Source of the DNA: Dacryopinax spathularia
Lineage: Eukaryota > Basidiomycota > Dacrymycetes > Dacrymycetales > Dacrymycetaceae
Length of the DNA: 64,000 nucleotides
Reading direction: 5' to 3'
NCBI GenBank assembly: GCA_037974965.1
Contig: JBBPFI010000001.1
Span: 2,790,001 to 2,854,000, forward strand
Shown: piece by piece, positions 23,460 through 35,203 of the stretch
Layout: the number at the start of each line of letters is the position of its first letter
How positions within the stretch are numbered: position 1 is the stretch's first letter
The notes under the pieces: generated by a model
What the model saw: only the letters and a program-made list of their open reading frames with translations
Database searches by the model: none
Told to the model about the DNA's origin: nothing
Made by a program: the position numbers and the translations under genes

Positions 23460-25103
23460 GATGGTAGGGCGCAGGATGCGAAGTCTGAGCGAGCGATTGA
23501 GCAGCAGGGGCAGAGTGCGGGTAGCCTGTTCGGGTAGCCTGTTGGACGGGGTAGCCTGTTGGACGGCCTGCAAGCTCCCCTCTCTTCCTGCGACACCGAC
23601 CTGTATACCCACATCGTCTATCAGTAAGAAACAACGAGCGTGATAGGCCGGATCTTCAGTTCCATGAACATTGAGTGGTACAGCACTTGCATTGAACCGC
23701 GAGCATGCGCTTTGAAGTACGCGTTCTCACCTTGATGAGATCGTAGGTTGATGGTAGGCCATAACAGAGCAGAAGCCATTGGAGGACAGTTAACAATTGA
23801 CGACCAAAAGGGGAAATTTGCCCTTGTATGGTGCCAAGCGACTACAGGAACAGAAGCAAGAGGAAGACCGTTGGTATAGGACCAAAGACTGCAGAACTCC
23901 GGCTTCGATGGGACGCCATAAAGAGTGAAATTCGACTGATTTTTGATCGACAAGCCAACGCAAACCGGTGTCCTTTCCGTGAGGCCATGCTCTACTCCTG
24001 GGCCGTTCGTTTTGTAACATGTCTTTCGGTTCAAGATAGTCCGAGCGCAAGCTGCAAGAGACGACTCTGATCGCAAATCTGGAATTTTGTCAGAATTGAT
24101 GAAGGAAGGTGATGAATGTGATGCTTACCACCGGTTAGAGTCCCACCGCAAGAGTGCTGCTAGCACAGCTCTATCCTTTGGTTGGGATAGTCGCTAAGAA
24201 AACACGCATGGGCGATGACCGAGATTAGTGTTGGACGGGGACCATCATTGTACCGTGGGCAGGTATTGGGCCACTAGAGTCTAGCGTAAGTTCAGCCGTA
24301 TTCACTGCAGAAGGAGGATAGACTGATAGCGCACGTCGTGACGGTCTTTCCATAACTTTTGCGCCGTGTACTCATGACCCGACTCTGCTCGCCAACGCCG
24401 GAAGCAAGGCGACAAGTCAGACGAGGGGTGATGCCTCCCCAAGAGGATTGGGAAAGGGGGAGAGTCCTCCCCCTTCACTCGCAAGTGTTGCCGATGAGAA
24501 CTCTTCCATGCCGAGCAACGTCAGATTCCCGTGCTTAGTCGAGCATTAGTCGTGACCAAATTGGCAATTGGTATGTACAGGGAATGGAAGGGTAGGGAGA
24601 AACGACAGGAGTGTCAAAGGAAGCGTGCCAGCAGATGCGCTGCATCAGGGACAACACGCACGAGTTTCGTACTGCCCCGCCGCCCTGATGACACACTTGA
24701 TCGCAACATCGCCATGGTGTCAAGTAATCGTTCTCCACTCAGTTTTGAGCAAGATTCGTTGGAAGACCGCGAGGCCGTTGTTTGTGACACCGCATGTGCC
24801 CCGTGGGGAGGACAGATTTGATGTTCTCTGCTGGCAGCTCAACTGCGCGATGTCTGCTCCGCCAACTCGGTGCTCAACGAGAGATATACAGCATCGCCAT
24901 GTCCGCGCTGAACATTATATGGACTTAAATGTCGTCGCGTCTTTGAAGTACAGTAGTCCGCATCATAGTTGAGGCAATCGTACATGTAAGCACTACAGTA
25001 AGCAAGGCCGCACTGGCACGGGAGGGAGGACGGTCCCTTGCATAAGTCGGAGGCGTTGTGTCTCTGTACTAGTACACTTCAGCATGCCTGCCTTTCATCC
25101 AAT
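23460..25103. other. A4 upstream region, no gene seen
   Basis: Long gap with diverged copies of segments from 19.6-21.2 kb, presumably carried along when the A3/A4 unit duplicated. At 23519-23570 a short stretch repeats GTAGCCTGTT three times. No coding exon is supported. Confidence 0.45.
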
Positions 25104-25176
25104 TCTCTCTTAGTATATCGGATTAGTACACGCGCCTGTCACGCGCGAGAGCGGGGTTCGACTCCCCGAGGGAGAG
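25104..25176 (+). tRNA. tRNA-Asp (GTC), copy 1
   Basis: 73-nt cloverleaf: acceptor TCTCTCT pairs with AGGGAGA (one G-U), anticodon stem CGCGC/GCGCG around loop CTGTCAC (anticodon GTC), and T stem CGGGG/CCCCG with TTCGACT loop. Discriminator is G. There is no intron. TTTT follows within about 10 bases, as expected for a Pol III terminator. Confidence 0.95.
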
Positions 25177-25303
25177 GAATTACTTTTGCCGTTTTCTTTA
25201 GTCTCCCGTCGGAAACAAATACTCCGGCAAAAGTGCCGCGCAGTTGGCTTTTCCGTGCTCACGAAACGCTCCTTCTGGTGTGAAAAGCGCTAAACACTGG
25301 TAG

Positions 25304-25355
25304 GGCTACAAATGTAGCCAATTTGAGGGTAGTCCATGGGTGTCACGGACTACCC
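25304..25355. other. Two perfect inverted repeats between the tRNA genes
   Basis: GGCTAC (25304-25309) pairs with GTAGCC (25314-25319) over a 4-base loop. Immediately downstream, GGGTAGTCC (25327-25335) pairs with GGACTACCC (25347-25355) over an 11-base loop. They form two adjacent hairpins between the tRNA-Asp copies. No known RNA family is recognised. Confidence 0.6.
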
Positions 25356-25405
25356 GGACATTGCCGAGTCCCCCCAATAGGTAAAGAAAAAGTGCGAATC
25401 TCCGT

Positions 25406-25478
25406 TCTCTCTTAGTATATCGGATCAGTACACGCGCCTGTCACGCGCGAGAGCGGGGTTCGACTCCCCGAGGGAGAG
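25406..25478 (+). tRNA. tRNA-Asp (GTC), copy 2
   Basis: Identical to the copy at 25104 except for one D-loop base (GATCAG instead of GATTAG), with the same arms and anticodon GTC. It is preceded by the same few bases (TTCTCTC) and followed by TAATACTTTT, close to ATTACTTTT after copy 1. The pair therefore looks like a local duplication with a period of 302 bp. Confidence 0.95.
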
Positions 25479-26062
25479 TATAATACTTTTGCCTATCTCC
25501 AAAGGCTCCTTTTGAAGCTATTTTTGAGAGGGAATGGGCGTTCATCGGCTCTGGGTGAAGCTAGTCCCCTCGCTCTGGGTTGTGCAATGTGGCCAGCGAC
25601 GGGGGACTGATCGAAGGTTTTCATGGTCACTTCATAACGCGCTCCCGCCGCGCGAGTCTCGCTCGCCAGGCGGTCTGTCTGCTCCAGACAAGGGTAATTG
25701 GGTTCCCTGTTTCTACTCATACGCATCGGTTCGGGATTGCACAAGATATGCATTCCCCAGCCCAATTGTAAAGAGAGTAGCTATACCACAGAACAACACT
25801 ATGCGCGAGCCACGAGGGAACGTGAATCTGAATATGGAGTACGACAGGGAGAGAACAGCCGGCAGACCAAGCAAGCCCGGCCGACCAGCTGGTCAGACAG
25901 AGAAGGAAAGTAAGAAAGTTCGTAGCTAACGAAAGACGCATAATGAGAGTATATTCGTTCCAAGGGTATATGGAAATGACATGACAGCGTTCTCTTTCAG
26001 AGGGAAAGGAGATGCCTTGTTTGCCAACGTGGGGAGAATGAGTGGGTTCGGGTATGGGAAAA

Positions 26063-27679
26063 TCAGGTACGGAGGAAACCCTTCTTCCTGGTCTAAAGCA
26101 CCGGTCGTCAGTATCAGAAGGAAAGAACGGCTCGATGAAGCGTACATTTTTCTCCGGCGTCAGCGGCCTGCCTGACTCCAGACGCCTCTTCTTGTCCTCC
26201 AGCTCCATGCGCTGCTTGTCGAGCGCCTGCTTCATCTCGTGGTGACGAGCGTAGAGCTCTTCCTCGCTTTGCTTGAGCTTGGCCTCCTTCTCCATGACCT
26301 TTTGGGCGAAGACCATCTTCATCTCGGCCTCCATCTTGCTCAGCTTCGCCTCGTGCATGGCGCGCTCCTCTGCCTGCTTGGCAGCCGGGTTGACCTCCTT
26401 GAACACCGACTGGTCCTGCTCAACGCCCATAGCGAGCAGCTTCTCGGTACGCCAGTTCTCGTAGAGAACGAGATTAGTGTGCTCGCGGAGTTCTTCCATA
26501 TTGGTCCTGATGAGCATCTGGCGGAGCTTGACAAAATCGCAGTGCTCCTCGTTATCGACCTCGATAACACCCCAAGGGTACGCACGCCCGCGCACAGTAC
26601 GACCATCGGGAGTCTTCACAACGGTGGTAGAGCCGACCACGGCGAACGGTATCCGGCTCGCGATTTCCTCGTTCTCGGCGAGGGTTTCCTCATCCTCGTT
26701 CTCGTAGGTCGGCGCCTGGAAGATCTGGATGTTGTGGTAGCGAATATCGGCTAGCACGCGAGCCTTGAATTGGGTAACCTCCTCCTCGGTCATGGTATCA
26801 GCCTTGGCAATGATAGGAATAAGGTTAACACGTGTATGCAGCCGGCGCATAAACTCGATGTCGATCGGCTTCAGGCTAGGACACGTAATATCAGCATCAC
26901 GATTTGCTGGCACTGAAACACGCGACTTACGCATGACCAGTAGGCTGGATAAAGTACAAGCATGCGTGGACACGATTGTCAACCATTTTAGAGCGGTTCA
27001 CACGGTTTTCCTGGTCGAGATACGCATCGAAACGCGACTCGATGTTGTCAAGAATGGGCTTCCACGACAAATCGTTGTTGACGAAGTCTCCGAAACCCGG
27101 GGTATCCACAACAGTCAGACGAAGCCGCACATCTGACTCTTCAATGTCTGGTAAAGCGGTGAGCACGCGTTGCAATCGGCCTCACACCGCTTTACGCACC
27201 TGCACTGATGCTCTCGATCGAGACCGTCTTGGGTGGTTCGGCAGACGGAGGAGGTAGCTCCTTGGCAGGGTAGAGAGGGGTGGCGAAAAGGGTGTTTACG
27301 AGCGTAGATTTACCCAGTCCGGATTCACCTACACATCCAGGTCATTATCGGGCGCATACAGTTAGGGTTACTTCGACGCACCAACAACCATGACCGTGAA
27401 CTGGAATCCCTTCCGCACACTCCGTCTATGGACTTGGTTCGGGAGGTTGGCGAATCCAACATAACCCATCAACTGCTTCCTGGCGACCTGAGGAGGCGCG
27501 ATGCTGCTCGTGGGGTAGGTCTGCTGAGATGCGAGGCTAGCAGCGCGGTTTGCTGAGCCGTTGATGGAGCTAGCGGCCTCACGCATAGATCCGTTAGGGA
27601 TCGCGGGGAGCGCGCTGCCATTGGTATAATCGCCGGAGGTGGTGTAGCCCTCCGTGCCGGTGGGCGTTCCGTTGGACAT
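26063..27679 (-). CDS. CDC3: Septin, Cdc3 group
   Basis: GTP-binding septin, a subunit of the hetero-oligomeric filaments at the bud neck, septum and hyphal cortex. Exons read: 27382-27679, 27200-27328, 26931-27147, 26146-26875, 26063-26092. After a disordered N-terminus comes the polybasic/septin start [17 protein letters not shown]. The P-loop GESGLGKST is formed across the first intron; then G3 DTPGFGD, G4 AKAD and the septin unique element follow. A long coiled coil (about residues 340-410) closes the protein. The [11 protein letters not shown] block groups it with Cdc3/SEPT7. The last intron (GTACGC...TTTAG) gives a short end TRKKGFLRT. Without it the frame runs on to 25717 through sequence that does not look septin-like. 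It is head to head with LEA1. Confidence 0.92.
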
Positions 27680-27979
27680 GGTTAGTTAGTCGATGTTGAT
27701 ATCAGACAAAATCTCGCCTCTGTATGTTTAGACAGCGAGGGAGGGAGGAAAGAAGGAAGGACACGACGTGCAGAGGGACGCCAGAAACGAGGCCGCGTTC
27801 CAGCAACGAAAAGGACGGGGCATAATACGGGACCATTTCTTTTCGTCCCGCGGAGTCTGAACCCTCATGCCTCGCTTTGGCTTGACCAAACGAAGCAGCA
27901 CCAAACAGCGAATAGAAGTGGCGAACGCGCCCAACGCGCTTCACTCGACATCCACACTTTCTAACTAATACCATCGACA
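27680..27979. promoter_or_regulatory. Shared promoter of CDC3 and LEA1
   Basis: Only 300 bp separate the two start codons, which point outward, so both promoters must lie here. No individual binding site can be assigned. Confidence 0.45.
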
Positions 27980-28887
27980 ATGGTCAAGCTCACTCCGGAG
28001 TTAATAGCGGTGTCGAGGTCGTATATCAATCCTTTAAAGGATAGAGAGCTTGACTTACGAGGTAACGCAGTGACCTCTCCCTACTGTTGGACCCCTTCAA
28101 CTGACAATGGTCGTGTGCAGGTCACAAAATTCCCGCCATCGAGAATCTTGGTGTGACCAAGGTGAGCAATGGTCATCCCAGAGTTCTTGAAGGGTTGTCT
28201 AAAGGCGCCTAGGATCAACATGACACAATCGACTTCACCGACAACTCGATCTCCTCGTTATCCAACGTTCCACTGCTCCGCCGCCTGCACACCCTTCTAC
28301 TCTCCAACAACCGAATAACACATATATCGCCATCTATCCATATATCCTGCCCGAACCTGAAGTGCCTTGTCCTCACCAACAATGCACTAGCAGAACTAGG
28401 AGACTTGAAAGCGCTAGAGGGGTGTAAAAAGCTGGAGTGGCTGGCGTTGATCGGATGTCCCGTGCGACAAAAGAAGTGGTATCGTGAATGGTGTCTATGG
28501 GTTGTGAAGCCGTTGCGAGTACTAGACTACTCCAAGATCAAGCAAAAGGTACGCATGCTATCGGCCAGCCTTTTGATAAACAGCTGAGTGGCGAATCAGG
28601 AGCGTGATACCGCCAAATCCCTCTTCCTCACTCCGGATAACCTACCAACCGCTCTGGCCACCTCCCTCGCCTCAACATTGACCGCACCTTCCGCCGCAAA
28701 TGCCCATCCAGACATGGATCAGTCATTATCGGGACCAGCTGGCTTGTCAGCCGGCAAGGGCGGCAGGCTGATGACTCCGGAGGAACGGGAACGAGTACGG
28801 GCTGCGATAGCCAGAGCAACAAGCGCGGAGGAGATCAAACGACTGGAGAAGATGCTGAGGGAGGGTTATGTACCAGACGTTAAATGA
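27980..28887 (+). CDS. LEA1: U2 snRNP component A' (LEA1)
   Basis: Leucine-rich-repeat protein that pairs with U2 B'' on the loop of U2 snRNA in the spliceosome. Exons: 27980-28061, 28121-28161, 28213-28548, 28600-28887. The start MVKLTPELI is the canonical family N-terminus. Leucine-rich repeats follow (LDLRGHKIPAIENLG, IDFTDNSISSLSNVPLL, LLLSNNRI, LVLTNNALAEL), then the cap LEWLALIGCPVRQKKWYR and VLDYSKIKQKERD, all diagnostic. The C-terminus has the usual LMTPEERERVRAAI segment and about 15 residues after it. Length is normal and nothing is missing. An intron-rich gene for a splicing factor, divergent from the septin. Confidence 0.95.
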
Positions 28888-29464
28888 GCAGTTGGCTGTC
28901 CTCCGATCGTCACCTCTGTGATGTCGGCGCCCGCTCGCCAGGTGGATGGTTCTGTACGTGGACTTATCACTCAAAATTGTCCGTACGACGTCCGTACGAC
29001 AACCGCGCATGTATTACTTATATTCTCTACACTTTGTGGTGTAATGTATCGGGTTGATACTTCAAGAAAGGCATCCCTAACTAGTAACTTACACTGAGTT
29101 AACTATTCATGCGCGCGCATTCGGAGGCATTTGTATCTTATTAATAAATAGGATTCGCGTTGTCTCGCGCGTTTAGCGGCTTGTCACCTTATCATCATGT
29201 CCTGGCTTTACGAGCACATCCTGGGGGCTTATGAAGCCTTGGTGCATCTTTACCTTGGCTATGCTGTTTATTACATCCAGCAGCGGAAATTCCGCCGGCT
29301 GTTCTGCGACTGGGTACGGCTTACTACCAAAATGATTCTGGCAATGTCGCATCGGCGCGGTATGCAGGCGCGCTACCTGCGAGGCAGCTTGAGACACTAC
29401 AAGAGCATTGGTCTCATCTGAACGCGACTCACCTCGCGTTCCTGGTCTCATCTCGCTATGTTGA
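28888..29464. other. Intergenic gap with one doubtful small frame
   Basis: Between LEA1 and the next membrane protein. An ATG at 29197 opens 74 codons rich in aromatic and basic residues, but it matches no family I know and has no supporting context. I do not call it. Confidence 0.4.
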
Positions 29465-32256
29465 ATGGTCGAGTTGCGATCGATCTACGGCGACTGTCTT
29501 GCTGGGGGATCGTGGTTAACTGGCCATGCGTTGGGGCGTGGGAGCACGCACGCGTCTTCCTCTCAGACCACCGCGTATACGCGTACCAAACGCGTTTCTA
29601 TCTGCATTTATCTGCGACAAGCGAACATATACGGCACACCCTGTGCGACTGGTTACGGTCGGACGACGATGATGGCGAGGATATCGTCCTCCTCAACACG
29701 ACACCCAGGCGTCGCCCGGCACGATGCCTCCTTGGCGACTGGCAACCCTCTCGCCGAGCAGCCGTCCGTCACCCTCCTCTCCTCAGCCCCCATGACGATG
29801 TCCGTCCTCCCAACTCCACCTTCATCTTCCCTTCTATACAACACTGCCCAGCCTTCCCTGTCGAACGACGACCTCTCACCATCGGCATCGCCAAATCCCT
29901 CGCCAGCGACCCCGGTCGATGGTCCCCCTCCTTCCCTTCCATCCTCCTCGCCTGTCTCTCCAAATGGCCTACCCACCATCATACCGTCTCCACCTACCGG
30001 CATACCTGGACCTGAGGAGCGATCGTCTGACGGTCATATACCCAGTGCGTGCAGTGGACTGCTTCTGTATTATCATTGTCCTGAGCTACCTTCATAGCTT
30101 GGATCATCGCTGTCATCGGCGGCGCACTGATATTAGTACTTCTGATTAGCATTGGTCTCGCTATGTGGCTTTGGCGTCGACGGCGGACTGGCATTCCACC
30201 CTATAAGGCCCGGCCGGCCGGTCTAGGGGATAAGGAGGTCGGCCTCACTTCGTCCGATACTCTTACCTCGCTGGAACCGCGTCATCACCACCTCATATCT
30301 CCTCCGATGCCACTGCGTGGACAGGGAAGTATCAGTGGCACCGCGCGGAGATCATCGAAGAGACCTAGCAGTGCAGAAGGTATCGGACGACGCCTGCTCA
30401 ACGGCTTGACTTTCCCGACGCGTGGCGCAGCCCCGCTCACGGTCACCATTTCCAAGCCCATCATCCCGGAGATCATCTTCGAGCCTCCGACGCCTTCTTC
30501 ATCCGCCTTCACGGGATTATCTACGCTTCTCGCGTCCGATGGAGCGAACCTCCAGCCCACCGCGGGAGTGGAGAAGCCCAAGGTAACTGCCCCGTGCAAG
30601 TCCATGGACGCACGCTCTCCCGCTCCTTCTTCGAGGAGGTCGAGCATATATATTGAAAGGAACACTGACGAGGCGTACGAGATGATGGATCTCAAGCTCG
30701 CAGACACGGCCTTGCGCCGAACTACGGACCTGAGTACCCATGAGGAAGACGGGGATACAACGTCATCCAGGGTGCTACCCGCGACTGTCGTCCCGTCCTT
30801 GCAAGTGTCTGCGCCGACAGAGACGGGCCTGACGCCAGTGCCGGCAGAGGTAATGACTTCCATCTCTTCGTGCATGCCGATGCTGATATCGTTCAGCTCT
30901 GGAACGGCTACCAGGATTACCTCGATTTTGCCGGCCCAGAAGACGAAGGTGATAACGAGATTGCACTAGGAGATGCTTCCGAAGTGAAGTTGGGAGGTAA
31001 CCGCTGGTCTGAAAGCAAGTCGGTCAGCAGCATGTACTCCGATCAGAATTGTCACGACCCTCTCCCGGTGACCGATGTCGACACCGGCAGCGATGTTGAA
31101 CCGACGGGCTCACCAACCTGCGGATTGGAGTATTCTCCATCAGCGGAGGATATAACGCTCGCTGAAATAGTTTCACTTCCGGATCTTGGCTTGCGCGGCT
31201 CTGTCTTGCCGTTGAGTACCTCAACTGACACCGGCTCGTCCGTGAACATGACGCTATGGGATCTTGTGCTGGGTCACGGCAGTGTGTCTTCTATGACTGC
31301 TCTCGTCCAGGTCAGTATATTTCTCTGGGAGTTAGCTTGCGCGTGCGCTAATCGCGCTCGTAGAACGTTGGTCATCGGAAGTCGCGCCTGAGCCAGATAT
31401 CCTGTAGATCGTCCCTAACGGCCGGAAAAGCAGCCCATGTAGATCGCACATCCGATTCCGAAGCCCTTGATGGCCACGAACGTCTGGGGCACGTGTTGAC
31501 CTCTCGAGGCAGTTGCTGGTCTTTCCTAGACGACATGGAGGGCGACATCGCGAACTACGACGCTGACACCTCTGCAAATGTAGCTGAAGTCACAGATATG
31601 GAGAAAGGGAACTCCTCATCTCGCACGATCCGTTACGAAGATGTCCCAGCCAGCGTTTCCCCTTTACGCATCGCAAAGAAGGTAATACACGACTTCGCGA
31701 CAGGTCCAACGGCGCAAGAAGACCGTCAGCTGTCGGCTTTCACTCTGTCGTCGACCGAGCCTGAGCTCAGCACGGAGATTCCCTCGATACCTGACCTTAA
31801 AGACGACTCCTTGTCAGGACAGCATGACAATAGCCTAGGCGAGGAACTGCTTCTCTCGGTGCGCAATCATGTCATGCTTCATCAAACAACAACTGATGAT
31901 TGGCATAGGCCCCACGCACATCGGATATTTTGAAGGACCTTCTTGCCGAGTTCACATATTTCGACGACTTGAAAGGACCACCCAGTTTAGTACTGCACCA
32001 GCAACCGCCTCCTGCTAGCCTCAAACCGTCGCGTATACCCGTCCGGCGCGTCTCTAAGAGGAAGAGCGTTTCGACCAGTTCGCATCTGTCACCGAAGATG
32101 CATATATATGCACGCTCGGCTATCCCCTCGCCAGTTTATGCGTCTTCTGTTCGGCCGCGCCGCACGCCTACATACTTAAGCGCCAGAACTCGCCAGAATA
32201 TCAGTATTACTGAAAGAAGCGGAGGACAGAAAAGAAATCGCTCATCCGGGGTATGA
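29465..32256 (+). CDS. Ser/Pro-rich single-pass membrane protein
   Basis: Four introns join into one frame: about 30051-30100, 30850-30896, 31310-31363 and 31859-31909. The N-terminal 190 residues are Ser/Thr/Pro-rich and would be outside the cell. A clear membrane helix is created across the first intron (WIIAVIGGALILVLLISIG, then LAMWLWRRRR, about 30101-30185). The cytoplasmic part, about 550 residues, is disordered and acidic with Ser-rich stretches, and ends in a basic segment (RIPVRRVSKRKS near 32030). The plan resembles fungal WSC/Mid2-like or other mucin-stalk sensors, but no Cys-rich WSC domain is seen. The start is uncertain because no signal peptide is obvious at 29465; an upstream exon is possible. 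Function unknown. Confidence 0.6.
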
Positions 32257-32737
32257 GGATTCCATCCTGCCGAAGATCTTTTCACCGACATGTTACATAG
32301 CTTGCGAATCAATTTCTCACATCGCCGAAAGCGGTAATGAAGGCCCAGGTGATCGGGCGCAGAGTCAGTGCAGGGAAAGCTTCGATTGCGAGGGCAAACT
32401 TGGTACGCTCGCTCACGGCCCTTCTGGCTTTCAGCTGAGATTCTGTCCTGCAGGCTGCTCTGAAGATATCCGGTGCATACATCTAGTTACAATATATTAC
32501 ATACACTTCGCAGCACGTCTCGCAGCAGAGGCTCCATGTTCTTTATTCAATCAGTGCCCTCTATTTCGCTTTCCTTCTTGTCGTCTTCTCTGATCCTGTA
32601 CTACCATAATATCTTTGTAAACCCAGCCAACTGTTGAATGGCATTTCATCACAGCATCCATATTGTGTTCGCTATTGCGCTTCAAAAGTCAATTGAGTGT
32701 TGACATGTTAGCTCGTGGCGGACCAGTTGATCACTTG
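32257..32737. other. Convergent intergenic region
   Basis: Gap between the 3' ends of the membrane protein and the Cys/His-RING gene. No coding or RNA feature is seen. Confidence 0.4.
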
Positions 32738-34952
32738 TTATGCTCTGAAGACTTGTACGACGCCCTCAATGTGCGTTCTGCAAATTGGACAAGGAGCCGC
32801 GCGGGTATGTCGTGATTGCGCCAAGCGAGTCGCACATCGACCACAGCAGACAAGATGCGCGCATGGCAGAAACAGGGAATCGATGTGGGCGGCGAAGCAC
32901 ACACGACAGCTGTTGTCCACCGAGAAATGTGAAGGGGGCGCGTCGTTTGCCAGTTGATCGAACGTGACATTGGCGGCGGGCGAGTTCCCACTCTCTTCCG
33001 CACGGAACAGCTCGTCAATAGGACTGACGTACGAGGGATCGTCACGGATTTGTTGCAAGCTGCCGAATGCGCGCGACATTCGTTCTCTGAGGAATTCACG
33101 CCTACGGCGTTGTCGCTCTGTGAGAGCTGTGCCGAGTGACGTTGAAGATGGTGCATGTCCTTCTGAAGCGTGAAAGGTGACAGCCGTGGACGACGTTCCA
33201 GAGGATGCTGATTATGATCTCAAGGTCCTGCCAAATATTCTGAGGGATAAACTCACCTCTAGTTCGGCAACCCGAACAGTAGCCAGCGCTCCTATATCCT
33301 GTTGGTCTCCATCCACGACCATCTACGTAGGCGTTGTAGGTGCGAGCTTCAGGTCTAAGGTCGCTACATGCGCAGCATTGCGGTATTGACAACTGACACC
33401 AGTTATGACCGCAATCCTTCGGAATCATGCTGACACCTCGTCGTGCATCACCCTGCGTTTGAGCGAGACTCGGTGTGGTTGGTCGTACTTCTGGAATCAG
33501 GATGACGGCGTGTGGGTTGTCGTTGGTAATGTCTCCATCCGACTGTGAATCTTCCACGCTGACGTCCGCGTAGCTTGCGAGGGTTCTTTCACGATCGGAG
33601 GATGCTTCAGGCCTGTAAGGACCATGGTCGGCATCAAAGGGATTAACTGGGGATCCGAAGGTATGAAGCGGTTCTCTGGTTGGGGAGAGTTGAGGGTCTG
33701 GACAGATATGTTTAGACTAGCTGACTTTGAAGCATGGACAGGTGTATGTACTCACGGCGGCAGCCGGCACAGTAATGCGCTCCACGCCGACCTTCCTCTC
33801 GCCAGCCTCGACCATCAACATAGATATGATATCGATCGGCCATAGGTCTCCGGTCAGAGCAAGAGCAGCAGAAAGCGATAGAGAGCTGGCAATGGTTGTG
33901 TCCGCAGTCTTTCGGTGGACGATTGGGTATATGGTGCAAGGCAGATTCTGCTGGTGTTGATACAAGATCGTGTGTCGCTGTGATGGTGATCGGATTGATG
34001 GATGCAGAAGTAACGCGGACAGCAAACGAGCTATTAGATGGCAATATCAACGACGCAGTTGGGGAGTTGGCAGCTCGAGCGGCCGGGCCTAATATGTAGT
34101 TGACTGTGCCCATCAACGCGGTGAGCCGACCATCCAAACTGTCCACCTCTTGTCTTGCGAAGCCAATTCTCCGGCACACCTCGCGGAATACCGACGCCGG
34201 ATCGTCGAGATTTACCGCCTCTGCTGGTGGACCATTAGCAGAGGGCAAGCTGGACATCGCGACGCGCCGCCGCAGGTTCCAGATGAACCGTGCCGCGTTG
34301 TTGTCGTTGATGTCCAGGTAGTCCTGCACCAAGGAGGAGAACGATTGACTGAGGGAATCCACGGAGTCTGACAGACTTTGCGCTCTCTCGTTCAGACGAG
34401 TGAGTACATCTGGATCTGTTCGAGTGGCAAGACTAAACCAGAATTCTGAGCGCGTAGATGCAGCGCACCTGATTCCCTTCCTAGGCTGTCCAGCAGCTCT
34501 CCCACCCCTTCGACCACGGTCTTCACACGGGAAGCTCGCGTTCTATTCTCTCGCAAGAAGTCCTCCAGCACTTGCAACGCATCTGAGGAGCTAGCTTCAG
34601 GCATAGAGATATGCACAGGTCGTTCCGCTCTAGAAGACTCCTCTGAAGTGGGATGGGCTATCGCTTGCGAGACTTTATCTGCAGCCCATGAGTAAAATAT
34701 ATGCGCGAAATTGGGCTCATCGGCGCACCATGACAGAACCGGCAGCTACCAGGCCTCCCATCCGGTCGCCTTCTAAATCTATAGCATACTGCAGCACAGA
34801 TTAGCCGAAGTCCAGCCCACGATATGCACCTGACACGTACAACAACAAAGGCTCGCTGGTTGAGATCCACAACAGATATCTCTGCATACTGGGCAATTAC
34901 GGTATCGTCGCGTGGATATATCCTCAATCTCTGTCGTATCAGACATTTGGCG
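32738..34952 (-). CDS. Cys/His-rich protein with duplicated motif and C-terminal RING
   Basis: I read this as one gene. From the C-terminus: a C3HC4-like RING (CRVC...PCAHLVCCGRC...CPIC, about 32750-32880), a basic linker, then a Cys/His motif at 33267-33419 (CGHNWCQLSIPQCCACSD, YVDGRGW, YCSGC). Its frame has no ATG before the motif except one inside it, and the upstream frame opens on GTG, so it needs an upstream exon. Upstream lies a second copy of the motif (33757-33912) that ends in a good GTGAGT donor. Before that is a helical region of about 200 residues. A further possible first exon at 34835-34952 reads MSDTTEIEDI and NCPVCRDICC...CCCTCQ. Joins in 33560-33760 and 34640-34840 are not resolved, so two separate genes split near 33.7 kb remain possible. 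The RING suggests an E3 ubiquitin ligase. Confidence 0.55.
33267..33419 (-). other. Unrecognised Cys/His motif, copy next to the RING
   Basis: Pattern C-G-H-x2-C-Q-L-S-I-x2-C-C-x-C-S-D-x-R-P, then YVDGRGW, then YC-x2-C; about 51 residues. The eight Cys/His positions are shared with the copies at 33757 and 36137. They would suit binding of two zinc ions. Confidence 0.6.
33757..33912 (-). other. Unrecognised Cys/His motif, middle copy
   Basis: Same pattern: KDCGHNHCQLSIAFCCSCSD, RRP, YVDGRGW and YCAGC. It lies after a helical N-terminal segment and ends right at a GTGAGT splice donor, as the copy at 33267 does. One motif per exon is the likely unit of duplication. Confidence 0.6.
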
Positions 34953-35203
34953 CGAGTGTCCGTCCTGGGTATAGATGATAGCGTAGCAAGCTGAGACGAC
35001 GGAGGATGATGAACGCAGGGAAGGGAGATGATGAATGACAATGGTACAGGTCCCTGCCGTAATCTCGGCCCGAAAGGATATCTCTGGACCAACTCCGCCA
35101 CTTCATGAGTCGATGATATGCGCTGCTACCGGAAATTTACTACAAGCATTCTCGAGACTATCGAGGTGTTTACCATTATTGCACAAAGATTCGGCTGGTG
35201 CTT

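Noticed and set aside
25717-26062. Continuation of the septin frame to 25717
   Set aside because: Sequence after the coiled coil stops looking like a septin; a short intron to the TGA at 26063 gives a typical end.
26239-26754. 171-codon Leu/His/Val-rich plus-strand frame
   Set aside because: Exact antisense of the septin coiled coil and GTPase domain.
29197-29421. 74-codon plus-strand frame starting MSWLYEH
   Set aside because: No homology recognised, no splice or regulatory context; length within chance.
29653-30003. Gly/Glu-rich minus-strand frame
   Set aside because: Antisense of the Ser/Pro-rich ectodomain; composition follows from it.
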